This document shows, one piece after another, positions 1-10,631 of a stretch of DNA of 64,000 nt. Position 1 is the first letter of the stretch; each line of letters opens with the position of its first letter. The notes beneath the pieces were generated by a model that was not told the DNA's origin, made no database searches, and saw only the letters and a program-made list of their open reading frames with translations. This DNA comes from Microglena sp. YARC (Eukaryota > Chlorophyta > Chlorophyceae > Chlamydomonadales > Chlamydomonadaceae), in assembly GCA_022414725.1 (NCBI GenBank), contig CM039463.1, positions 82,962,772 through 83,026,771 on the forward strand. Direction: 5' to 3'. The translations under genes were made by a program, and so were the position numbers.

Positions 1-146
1 CCACCTGCCCACCCACCCACCTACCCACCCACCTACCTGCCCACCCACCCACCTACCCACCCACCTACCTGCCCACCCACCTGCCCACCCACCCACCTAC
101 CCACCCACCCACCCACCCACCCACCTAATCACCTTATCACCCATTT
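1..146. repeat. CCACCCAC/CTACCTGC minisatellite
   Basis: Tandem short units built from CCCACC, CTACC and CTGCC. The same sequence type returns at about 466-540, so the two blocks flank a duplicated unique segment and a MITE. No coding signal is seen. Confidence 0.85.
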
Positions 147-660
147 ATGGGCTCAGAAGTGAAGAACAGCTTGGAGAATAATTTGAATGTGGTCGGAGTT
201 TGATGTGAGTCAAGGAACTACATTTTGTTATTTTGGGTTGCGCTTCTGACGCAAGTGCTTCCTATTGGGTTGCGCTTTTGAAGCAACTGCCTCCTATTGG
301 GTTGCGCTTTTGACTCGACCGAAAACGGAAATTTGTGCGCTGCGCCCAGAGAGGGTTTACAAATTTGCGTCAATCGCGCAGTTGGGCTCCAAAACCTTGC
401 ATGGTAGCGCGCAATAGCGTGCGTCTTGTAGTACCCTGATGTAAGTATCACTCTTTATTAGTATCCACCCAACTGCCCACCCACCTGCCCACCCACCACC
501 CACCCACTTACATGCCCATCCACCTGCCCACCTAATCACCTACACCTCACTCACCTATGGGCTCAGAAGTGATAAACGTGATAACATTTATTACTTATTT
601 CATGTTTTCAAACAGCTTGGGGTTTAGAATGTGGCCAGAGTTTGATGCAAGTATAACAAT
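147..660. repeat. Duplicated non-coding segment, one copy carrying a MITE
   Basis: The stretch beginning TATGGGCTCAGAAGTGA at about 147 is repeated at about 555. Both copies continue through AACAGCTTGG and end in GAGTTTGATG. The first copy is interrupted by the MITE at 211-438; the second is uninterrupted at 645-652 and therefore acts as an empty site. No exon is recognised here. Confidence 0.7.
211..438 (-). mobile_element. hAT-like MITE, copy 1
   Basis: The element starts CAAGGAACTAC and ends GTAGTACCCTG, so its ends are imperfect terminal inverted repeats of about 11 bp. It is flanked by ATGTGAGT (203-210) and ATGTAAGT (439-446), an 8-bp target duplication with one mismatch. Read on the minus strand the interior matches the copy at 23098-23427, including the GCGCAAGG and AGGAGGCAGTTGC motifs. 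It has no coding capacity. 8-bp duplications and CAGGG-type ends are typical of hAT elements; the superfamily assignment is inference. Confidence 0.8.
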
Positions 661-856
661 CTAAACTCCTTGCTCCTCCTCCTGATTCTGATCCTGCTCC
701 CACTCCTTCTTCTCTTCAAGTACGGCAACCTACCTCCTAATACACGCGACATAATTGCCACTCATGTCTCCCTCCCATTCCCCTCGCCCTCCCCCTCCTC
801 TCACACCCTCACCCGCACCCTCACCCTCACCCTCTTTCCACCCTCACCCTCTTTCC

Positions 857-907
<51 letters not shown>

Positions 908-1552
908 CCTTACCCTCACCCCCCCCCCCCCCCCCCCCTCATCCTTACCCTCACCCTCACCCTCTTTCCCACCCTCACCCTCATCCTTGCCCTCACCCCC
1001 ACCCTCACCCTCACCCTCACCAGCACCCTTGCCCTCACCCTCACCCCCATCCTCACCCTCTTTCTCACCCTCACCCTCGACCTCACCCTTGACCTCACCC
1101 TCACCCTCACCCTAACCCTCACCCTCACCCTCACCCTCACCATCACCCGCACCCTCACCCTCACTCTTACCCTCACCCTCTTTCCCACCCTCACCCTCAC
1201 CCTTGCCCTCACCCTCACCCTTGCCCTCACCCGCACCCGCACCCGCACCCTCACCCTCACCCTCACCCTCTTTTCCACCCTCACCCTCTTTCCCACCCTC
1301 ACCCTCACCCTCACCCTCTTTCCCACCCTCACCCTCACCCTTGCCCTCACCCTCACCCTTGCCCTCACCCGCACCCTCACCCGCACCCTCACCCTCACCA
1401 TCACCCGCACCCTCACCCTCACCCCCGCCCCCAACCTCACCCTTACCCTCACCCTCACCCTCTTTCCCACCCTCACACTCACACTCACACTCACCCGCAC
1501 ACTCACCCTAACCCTCACACTCACCCTCGCATTCACCCCCTCCCTTAAATCC
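661..1552. repeat. CCCTCA hexanucleotide array
   Basis: From about 790 the sequence is dominated by CCCTCA, with variants CTTTCC and CCTTGC. Long open frames here (SPSPSP, LTLTLT) exist on both strands only because the unit lacks stops. I treat it as intronic repeat upstream of the first recognised exon. Confidence 0.85.
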
Positions 1553-1670
1553 ATGACATCCCCATGCTCGGTCCCGCGTTCACCAAGCCCACAAAAGGAG
1601 ATGACCCGCTTGAAGAGAGCAGATGAGGCGGATGATGCAATGTTAGCTCCACCAGCTAAACGGGAGAGGC
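1553..1670 (+). pseudogene. Degenerate upstream copy of the 1827-2028 exon
   Basis: This stretch repeats the first two thirds of the downstream exon (RADEADDAMLAPPAKRER in both). The polypyrimidine run before it ends in TTAA where the real exon has TTAG, so the acceptor AG is lost. It then dissolves into CCCTCA repeats. I read it as a tandem exon-edge duplicate that can no longer be spliced in. Confidence 0.7.
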
Positions 1671-1826
1671 CCTCACCCTCACCCTTGCCCTCACCCTCTC
1701 CATTGCCCTCACCCTCACCCTGACACTCACCCTTGCCCTCACCCTCACCCTTTCCATTGCCCTCACCCTCACCCTCACCCCCACCCTCACGCTCACCCTC
1801 ACCCTCACCCTCACCCCTCCCCTTAG

Positions 1827-2028
1827 ATCCATGACATCCCCATGCTTGGTTCCGCGTTCACCAACCCACAAAAGGAGATGACTGGCTTGAAGCGAGCAGA
1901 CGAGGCAGATGATGCGATGTTAGCCCCACCAGCTAAAAGAGAGAGACCACCCGCTCCCTCCATGGCAACTCCAGTCAAGACGCAGGCAGCCCCCCCGCAT
2001 GTGCAGCTGCCACCAACCCCCCCGCTAG
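1827..2028 (+). CDS. Exon a: disordered N-terminal segment
   Basis: The acceptor is CCCCTTAG|ATCC and the donor is CGCTAG|GTGTGT. The frame is open for 67 codons plus one base, starting IHDIPMLGSAFTNPQ and containing RADEADDAMLAPPAKRER. It ends in phase 1, which fits the next exon (G|GT GAT). The peptide is charged then Pro-rich and shows no known domain. Because it opens in phase 0 without a convincing start codon, earlier exons must lie upstream or outside the window. A second, acceptor-dead copy at 1553 supports that this was a real exon. Confidence 0.65.
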
Positions 2029-2505
2029 GTGTGTATATTATAGCCCAGGGGTTTGTTACATGGCCCCTGGTAATTAACAGGGGCCCTGTTTGGCTGCCCC
2101 AGGGGCTGCTACCCACCCCCCCGCCAGGTGTGTATGTTACAGCCCAGGGGGTTGATACAGGCCCCTGGTTAGCCCCAAGGCCCCTGGTATGTTACAGGGC
2201 CCCTGTTTGGCAACACCAGGGGCTGTAACATACCCTGTGCCAGGTGTGTGTGTTACAGCCCAGGGGTTTGTTACAGGCCCCTGGTTAGCCCCAAGGCCCC
2301 TGGTATGTTACAGGGCCCCTGTTTGGCAACACCAGGGGCTGTAACATACCCTGTGCCAGGTGTGTATGTTACAGCCCAGGGTGTATTACATGCCCCTGGT
2401 TAGGCCCAGGGCCCCTGGTATGTTACAGTTCCCCTGTTTGGTTGCCCCAGGGGCTGTAACATACCCTGTGCCAGGTGTGTGTGTTACAGCCCAGGGGTAG
2501 CCAAA
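2029..2505. repeat. 116-bp intronic tandem repeat
   Basis: Three to four copies of a unit of about 116 bp are built around TGTTACAGCCCAGGGG, GGCCCCTGGTTAG and GGTATGTTACAG. The first unit starts at the donor (CTAGGTGTGTAT), and CCAGGTGTGTGTGTTACAG recurs, so the exon edge may be the seed. Its many CAG and GGTATGT strings are potential splice-site decoys. Confidence 0.75.
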
Positions 2506-2674
2506 CAGCCAAAAGCCAGGCTTTCCTCCCCAAAAATGAAACATGGGAAATGTTACGCCTTGCCACGGGGCAAGGGGCTGAAGGAACATTCCTGTTCACT
2601 TGCACTCGGGAAGGTTACTGTGGGCTTTGCTTCCGCAGACCGCTACTGCGCCTGAGCTGGGACTACCGTGCTAG

Positions 2675-2828
2675 GTGGGGGGAAGCTACCCTCCAGTGAG
2701 CTAGCATCCACAAGCCAGATCCTCCTCGGGTTTTGGGTTTAGGGGTTTAGGATATAAGGTTTAGGGTTTAGGGTATAGGAGATCTGGCTTGTGGATGCTA
2801 GCTCACTGGTGGGTAGCTTCCCCCCTCC
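2675..2828. mobile_element. Foldback element with telomere-like loop, copy 1
   Basis: The left arm, GGGGGGAAGCTACCCTCC followed by AGTGAGCTAGCATCC and ACAAGCCAGATC, is repeated inverted at 2781-2827. The loop of about 60 bases is made of TTTAGGG-type repeats. A second copy with the same arms and loop lies at 32148-32309. There is no ORF. No clear target duplication is visible around this copy. Confidence 0.8.
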
Positions 2829-2853
2829 CCTTGCAATAGCATGGAAGACAAGT

Positions 2854-2991
2854 CCTATGCAGCGTCACAAGCGACGCAGGAAATTGGCGGAGTGGGTTGG
2901 CAGTGGATTGAAAGGCGGCAACGGACTAGAGCTGACCAAAGCCATTTACTTATGATACAGTTGGCTGTCGTGTCAGGCTTCAATTTTTTGG
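2854..2991. repeat. Dispersed repeat, partner at 38008-38165
   Basis: AAGTCCTATGCAGCGTC, GAGCTGACC, and GTGTCAGGCTTCAA with spaced matches between them occur in the same order at 38008-38165. The two copies are about 80% alike by eye. Both are intronic. No terminal repeats or coding capacity were found. Confidence 0.6.
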
Positions 2992-3102
2992 TCGGACAAA
3001 TGGACAAATGGGTAATCCTGGGAGGCACCTGAGTACCCAACCACTTACTCACCCCTCCCACCCACTCACCCTCTCCCCCCTCCCCTCCTATTCCTTTTCC
3101 AG

Positions 3103-6100
3103 GTGATCCCCTGACCCCATCCTCTACACCTAAGAAGTCAATGTTTTCAAACCCATTTGGGAAAAAGGAGCCAGGGGCGCAAGAACAGAAACCAGCTGCT
3201 GATGCAGCTCCTGCGGCTGCTGGGGCCACAGTAGCAGGGGCTGCAGCTGGTTCCCCTGCTGCCGCCTCTGATGCGAACACAAAAGCTGCAGAATCAGATG
3301 CACAGGGGTCTGTTTCTCAGCTTCAGTCCGCCGCCCCTGGCGCGAGTGGTGTTAGCGCCACTCCAGCTGCCACTCCGTCCTCTCCCCCACCAGAAGGTGG
3401 AGAGGTTGAGATCAGCCCAGCCCCGGCAGACAGCGCTGCCTCAGCTGAACAGCCGTCTGCGCCAACTGCACCCTCTGGAGAAAATAAGCCTAGCATTTTT
3501 GACCGCATGTTTGGCAAGAAGACGACTGACCCACAGACGCAGGATGCCCAGGCTAATCCACAGACGCAGGATGCCCAGGCTAACCCACAGACGCAGGATG
3601 CCCAGGTTAATCCACAGACCCAGGATGGCCAGGCTAACCCACAGACCCAGGATGCCCAGGCTAATCCACAGACCCAGGATGCCCAGGCTAACCCACAGAC
3701 CCAGGATGCCCAGGCTAATCCACAGACCCAGGATGCCCAGGCTAACCCACAGACCCAGGATGCCCAGGCTAATCCACAGACCCAGGATATCCAAGCTAAA
3801 GATGCCCAGGCTAATTCACAGACCCAGGATGCTCAGGCTAAAGATGACTCTGCTTTAGACGGTGCAGCTGTGGCTGCACAATCAGCTCCTCCTGGTGATG
3901 ATGCAAATGGAAATGCTGCACGCTCTGCCCCCCTAGGTGAGGTTGGTGACACTGCCACCCAGTCTTCTCCCCCCCAACCAGCCCCTGAGGCTCAGGCTGC
4001 CCCCCCAGCGACGGAGAAGAAGGGCATATTTGGCATGTTTAGTAAGAAGATAGAGCCTGTGGCAGTGGCGGTTGAATCTGCACAGAACGAAACTGGCGGT
4101 GAGGCGACTGTGTATGCGGCACGCTCTGCCCTGACTGGTGAAAGTGGAGACAGGTCTACTCAGGCTGACACCCAGGCTTCTCCCCCTGTAGCCTCTGAGA
4201 CTCAGGCTGCCTCCCCACCCCCTGAGAAGAAGGGCATATTTGGCATGTTTAGTAAGAAAAAAGAGCCTGTGTCGGCGGCTGCTGACACTGCACAGAATGC
4301 CTCAAATGCCCTTGGTGACGAGGTGAATGTCGACGCTGCACACTCCGCTCCTCTGGGTGGTGATGCAAATGCAAACACTGCACGCTCTGCTCCTCCTGCT
4401 GCCCAATCCGCTCCTCCAGGTGATGATGTGGTTGTGAATGCTGCACGCTCTGCCCCCCAGTCCCCTCCCCCTCCAGCCTCTGCGGCTCAGGCTGCCCCCC
4501 CACCTCCTGAGAAGAAGGGCATATTTGGCATGTTTAGTAAGAAAAAAGAGCCTGTGTCGGCGGCTGCTGACACTGCACAGAACGCCTCCAATGCTCCTGG
4601 TGACGAGGTGAATGTCAACGCTGCACACTCCGCTCCTCTGGGTGGTGATGCAAACGCAAACACTGCACGCTCTGCCCCTCCTGCTGTCCAATATCCGCTC
4701 TTTCCAGGTGATGAATGTGGTTGTGAATGCTGCACGCTCTGCCCCCCCTGTTGATGGTGGAGTCTCTGCCCCCCGGTCCCCTCCCCCTCCAGCCTCTGCG
4801 GCTCAGGCTGCCCCCCCACCCCCAGAAAAGAAGGGCATATTCGGCATGTTTAGTAAGAAAAAAGAGCCTGTTGCAGCGGGGCGGCTGACCCTGCACATAA
4901 TGCATCTACTCCTCTGGCAGTGGAGGTGAATGTGGGAACGCTGCACGCTCTGCCCACCACCGCTAAAGGGCAGCAGCAATGTCGATGATATCGATGATGA
5001 TGATGATGATGATGAAGATGGCGATGAAAAAATCATTGTTTGTGAGACCTGCAGCAAACAGGACAGCCTCTCCTCCCCAAAAAGGCAGCAGCACTGTCGA
5101 TGATATCGATGATGATGATGATGATGGTGATTTTGTCAGTCCTACAGCCAACAAGTCAGCCCCTCTTCCCCCCAATCAGCCCAAATCATCTGTCGCACCT
5201 CCTCGTGTAGACAGTGGTGAAATTCAAGATATTGATGATAGCGATGATAGTCCACCACCTCTACCTCCACCTCCACCTCCACCTCCACCTCCACCTCCAC
5301 CTCCACCTCCTCCTCCTCCTCCTCCTCAACCTCCACCTCCTCCTCTTCCTCCTCCTCAACCTCAACCACCTCCTCCTCCACCACCACCACCTCCACCACC
5401 TCCTCCACTTCCATCTCCACTCCCACCCCCTACACCTCAACTACCACCACCAGCAACTGGTGGCTTTGTGGAGATGCCTGGTTGTGAAGGTGGAGGAGAT
5501 GTGGGGCCTGGTGGGGGGGGTGGAGGAGGAGGCGGTCAACCTCCTCCTCCACCTCCTCCACCCCCTCCACCTCAACCACCAACAACAACTGGCGGCGTTG
5601 TGGGGAAGTCTGATGGTACTGCCTTGAACCCTGATGATGAAATTGAGGATGTTGCCCCACCCAAGTCCTCCCCACCCTCAGCCGACCAGAATGATGCACC
5701 ATATAAGGGCAAGAATAACGAGCCTAGTAAGCCTGATGTCAAAGATGAAAAGGGCATAAAGGATGATGGTGATGGTGGTGTCGTGGACGTTGCTCCTTCC
5801 ATGTCTTCCCCACCCTCAGCCGAACTGAAATATGCAGGAGATAAGGGCAGGAATAACGAGCCTATTAAGACTGATGTCAAAGGCAAGGGCCTAAAGGATG
5901 CTGCTGATGCTGATGTCGTGAATGTTTCTCCTGCCAAGTCCTTCCCTCCCTCAGATCATCTTGAGGGTGGTAAAAACGAGGACAATGCCAGCATCGATGT
6001 AAAGGATAGCGGTGTAGATAGGGATGGTGCTCCAGCCATGTCCTCCCCCCCCGGCAATAATGAGGCTAAGGGCAAGGACACAGAGGACAAGGACAATGCC

Positions 6101-9100
6101 AGCAACGGCGCGAGGGATAGAAGTGTTGATAAAGGGCAGGATTCGACAAACAACGATGTTGCACCTGCTACGTCCTCTTCTCCCGCTGGTGCGTCACAGT
6201 CAAGTGTCCAGCCTGGTGGTGGGGCAACGAAAGGTGTTGCTCTTACAGATGAAATACTGGCAGCTGCCCCTCCGATTGGCAATGGACTTGAGGAAGGCGC
6301 CCAAGCTAAGTCTGCCCCTCCCGCTGGCGCACCACTGTCGAGCAGCCCGTCTGGTGGTGGGACACAGGAAGGTGTTGCTCCAAAAGATGCAACACCAGCA
6401 GATGCCCCTCCTGGCGACAATCGACCTGAGGAGGGCGCCAAAGCGAGATCTACCGCTCCTGCTGGTGCGTCACAAGCAGATGCTGCTCCCGCCGACAAAG
6501 ATTCTTGGAGTGCCGAAGATTCTCCCACTGACAAAGATTCTCCAGTAGCCCAACCCAAGGGCGGAGGGGTAGACAAGTCTGCGACTCCCGCTGGTGCTGG
6601 TGCTGGTGCACAGGAAGACAGCAAACCCGTTGGTGCTGGTGCACAGGAATACAGCAAACCCGCTGGTGCAGCACAGAAAGACAGCAAAGATGGCAAAGAT
6701 GGCTTGAATGGAGACAACAACAATGTGGAGGTAGCCCAAGAGAAGTCCGCTCCCCAAGCTGATGTGAAGTCCTCTCCCCAAGCCAATGCGTCACAGGCAG
6801 GCACACAAAATGAGGGGAAACAGGCGGATGCCCAGACTGCAGACAAAGAGTTTGTGGATATAGCCCAAGCTAAGTCCGCTCCTCAAGCTGATGCGTCACA
6901 GGCCGGCCCTCAGAATGAGGTGATACAGGCAGATGCCCAGAGTGCAGACAAAGGGTTTGTGGAGGTAGCCCAAGCTAAGTCCACTCCTTTTGCTGATGCG
7001 TCACAGGCCGGCCCTCAGAATGAGGTGATACAGGCAGATGCCCGAAATGCTGACAAAAGGTATGTGGAGGTAGCCCAAGCTAAGTCCACTCCTTTTGCTG
7101 ATGCCCCACAGGCCGGCCCTCGGAATGAGGTGATACAGGCACGAAATGCTGACAAAAGGTATGTGGATGAAGCCGAAGCTAAGTCCGCTCCTCAAGCTGA
7201 TGTGAAGTCCTACCCCCAAGCCAATGCGTCACAGGCAGGCCCTAAAAATGAGAGGGAAAAGGCAGATGCCCGGACGGCAGACAAAGGGTTTGTGGATGTG
7301 GCACAACCTAAGTCCACTCCTTTTGCCAATGCGTCACAGGCAGGCCCTCAAAATGAAGGGGAAAAGGCAGATGCCCGGACTGCTGACAAAGGATTTGTGG
7401 AGGTGGCCCAAGCTAAGTCCGCTCAAAATGAGGGGGCACGAGCAGATGCCCGGACGGCAGACAAAGGGTTTGAGGATGTGGCCCAAGCTAAGTCCGCTCC
7501 TTTTGTTGATGCGTCACAGGCCGGCCCTGAAAATGAGGGGGGAAAGGCAGATGCCCGGACTGCTGACAAAGGCTATGTGAAGGTAGCCCAAGCCAAGTCT
7601 GCCCCCCCTTCTGCTTATGCGTCAAAGGCAGAACAATCTCCCAATGGTGTGAAACAGATAGAAGGCGCGACTGGAGACAAAGGCTATGTGGAGGTAGCCC
7701 AAGCCAAGTCTACCCCTCCCCCTGCTGATGTATCTCAAGCAGAACAATCTCCCAATAGTGTGAAACAGATAGAAGGCGCGACTGGAGACAAAGGCTATGT
7801 GGAGGTAGCCCAAGCCAAGTCTACCCCTCCTCCTGCTGATGTATCACAAGCAGAGCGATCTCCCACTGGTGTGAAACAGGCAGGTGAATCAACCGGAGAT
7901 AAAGGCAAGGATGCGGTCGAGGACAAGTCTGCCCCTCCAGCTTATGAAACACAAGCAGGTGGCGCTCCCATTGGAGATTCGTTTGTAGATGTGGCCCAAG
8001 CCAAGTCTGCCCCTCCTCGTGATGGAACGCAGGCGAGGCCCCCCCCTCCTGCTAGAGATTCGTTTGTAGATGTGGCCCAAGCCAAGTCTGCCCCTCCTCG
8101 TGATGGAACGCAGGCGAGGGCCCCCCCTCCTGCTGGAGATTCGTTTGTAGATGTGGCCCAAGCCAAGTCTGCCCCTCCTCGTGATGAAACGCAGGCGAGG
8201 GCCCCCCCTCCTGCTGGAGATTCGTTTGTAGATGTGGCCCAAGCCAAGTCTGCCCCTCGTAGTGATCAAACACAGGCGGGCCCCCCCCCTCCTGCTGGAG
8301 ATGCGTATGTAGATGTGGCCCAACCTAAGTCTGCCCCTGTAAGTGATGAAAAACGGGCAAGGCCCCCCCCTCCTGCTGGAGATGTGTATGTAGATGTGGC
8401 CCAACCTAAGTCTGCCCCTGTAAGTGATGAAACACGGGCAGGGCCCCCCCCTCCTGCTGGAGATGCGTATGTAGATGTGGCCCATCCTAAGTCTGCCCCT
8501 GTAAGTGATGAAACACGGGCAGGCCCCCCCCCTCCTGCTGACAAAGACGATGAAGGCAAGAAGGGCGACTTGTCAGGCATAGCTGCAGTCGTTGCTGGAG
8601 CTGGAGCAGGTGCTGGTGCAGGTGCTGCCATTGCTGCTGCTGCTGCTGCTACTCCCTATGATGAGAAGAAAGAGGGCAGTGCATCTCCCCTAAAGGATGA
8701 CTTTGTAGATCTGGCGCCAGCCAAGTCTGCCCCTCGTGCCGATGGTCAAAGGCCGGAGTGCCCCCCTCTGCTGGAGATGAGTTCGTGGATGTGGCCCAAG
8801 CCAACTCTGCCCCTCGTTTTGATGGAACGCAGGGGGGCACCCCCCCTCCCACTGACAAAGGTGATAAAGGCAAGAAAGGTGACTTGTCAGGCATAGCCGC
8901 AGTCGCTGCTGGAGCAGCTGCAGGTGCTGCTATTGCTGCTGCTGCTGCTACTCCCTCTGATGAGAAGAAAGAGGACGATGCATACTTCTCCCCTAAAGAA
9001 CGACTTCGTAAAATGTGGCGCCAGCCAAGTCCGCCCTTCCTGCCAATGGGTCAAAGGCGGGCCCCCTTCTCAAACTGCTGGAGATGTGTTTTGTGGATGT

Positions 9101-9738
9101 GGCGCAAGCCAAGTCTGCCCCTCAAGCTTATGCGTCACAGGCAGGCCCAAAAAAATGATGGTGACACAGGCAAACATGCCCAGACTGCCTGACAAAGATT
9201 CTGTAAATGTGGCGCAAGCCAAGTCTACCCCTCCTGGTGAAGCGTCACAGGTAGAACGGGCCCACAAAATGAGGTGACACAGGCAAATGCCCAGACTGCT
9301 GACAAAGGATTTGAAGATGTGGCTCAGGCCAAGTCTGCTCCTCAAGCTGATGCGTCACAAGCCGGCCCTCAGAATAAGGTGACACAGGCAAATGCCCAGA
9401 CTGCTGACAAAGGATTTGTCGATGTAGCTCAAGCTCAGTCTGCCCTCAATGCTGATGCCATCACAAAGCAGGCCCACAAAAAAGAGGTGAAACAGGTGGA
9501 TGCCCAGACTGCTGACAAAGGATTTGTAGATGTGGCTCAAGCCAAGTCTGCTCCTCATGCTGATGCGCCACAGGCAGGCCCACAAAATGAGGTGACACAG
9601 GCGAATACCCAGACTGCTGACAAAGGATTTGTTGATGTGGCACAAGCCAATTATGCCCCTCAAGCTGAGGCTGATGGTAAAAAGAACGACTTTTTCTGTT
9701 CTTGCTGCTGCTGCTGCTGTGGTGCTGTTGCTTGGCTG
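3103..9738 (+). CDS. Exon b: giant disordered Pro/Ala/acidic region
   Basis: The acceptor is TTTTCCAG|GTGATCC. The likely donor is TTGGCTG|GTGAGT; the frame stops shortly after it. It encodes about 2,200 residues in repeat blocks. These are FSNPFGKKEPG and FDRMFGKKT motifs, about eleven 9-residue NPQTQDAQA units (3529-3790), four units of about 90 residues with EKKGIFGMFSKKKEP, acidic KGSSTVDDIDDDDDD blocks, a polyproline tract (5250-5460), and some twenty units of about 29 residues with VAQAKSAP. No globular domain is visible. The frame is broken by single-base changes at about 4713, 4885 and 5025 (in an A6 run), 8755 and several times in 8995-9250, yet it is open for 1,305 codons in between. 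That pattern favours consensus errors over decay. Confidence 0.7.
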
Positions 9739-9767
9739 GTGAGTGCTGCTGGTGAGTAGCCGCTGCA

Positions 9768-10194
9768 GAGTGCTGTTTCCTGGGGGTACTGGTGGTGGTG
9801 CTGCTGCTGCTTGCTGGTGGAGATGCTACTGGTGCAGCACACAGGTGTACTGTCCCCCGCTGCTGCTTGCCAGATAACAGCACTCAGTTCCCTGCCCCAG
9901 CAAAGACCCCCCCTCCAGCCTTTACGGCCGCCGCCCCCAATCCCCCACAGCCGCCTCGCGCAGCAGCCTGCTGACCTGCCCCCGCCCCCCCCCGGCCCGC
10001 TCTGCCGAGCAACCAACAGAGCCCGTGGGCCCTGTCAAGCACCAGCCTGCAAAGCCCCTCCCGGGAGTACCCCTGAAGGCCCTACCCTTGCTTAATGAAC
10101 ACGAACCACTTGTTTCACGTGACTTTGCGCAAGCCCGGTCACACCTGGCGATGTGGAGGAGATATACGTGTTGTTCCAGGGAAACCAGACAAAG
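9768..10194 (+). CDS. Possible exon c: Pro-rich linker ending GNQTK
   Basis: The acceptor is CGCTGCAG and the donor is GACAAAG|GTAGAG. Pieces in different frames look protein-like: DNSTQFPAPAKTPPPAF, then EPVGPVKHQPAKPLPG with LNEHEPLVSRDFAQA, then VTPGDVEEIYVLFQGNQTK. They join only if two single-base indels are assumed, in a C run near 9990 and at about 10137 (CCGGTC). The phase-0 end fits the next exon. Treat as tentative. Confidence 0.4.
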
Positions 10195-10595
10195 GTAGAG
10201 CGGCTGAGTGAACTTGCCATTTTACAAATTTAGTGGGTCTTAACCAACCCTTTATGAACCCCTGTACCCCCCCCCCCCCCCCCCCGCCCCCCCCCAAAAA
10301 AAAGGACCCTTTAATGCCAAATAAAAGAACTTTAAAGCCAAATAAGTAGGATCGGCAATATGATTTCATATGCATATCAAGTCATCAATATGATTACCCA
10401 TCCCTACAGGGACCAGCCGGCGACCGGCACAATAATATGATGCTGACCAAAGACGAGTTATGATATTCATAGATACATACAAATTATAATATGATTAATA
10501 TCAGATGATATGATCCGTAGGCCAAAGTTACCTACGTCAGACCACCGGCATCGTATGATAAATCATATGATATATACTCCCCCCCCCCCCCCCCC

Positions 10596-10631
<36 letters not shown>

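Noticed and set aside
755..1723. Long Leu/Thr and Ser/Pro open frames on both strands
   Set aside because: They are products of the stop-free CCCTCA repeat; no splice or start context, and codon periodicity is absent.
2730..2780. Chromosome end or true telomere
   Set aside because: The TTTAGGG tracts are short, degenerate and inside introns or a foldback loop, with genes on both sides.
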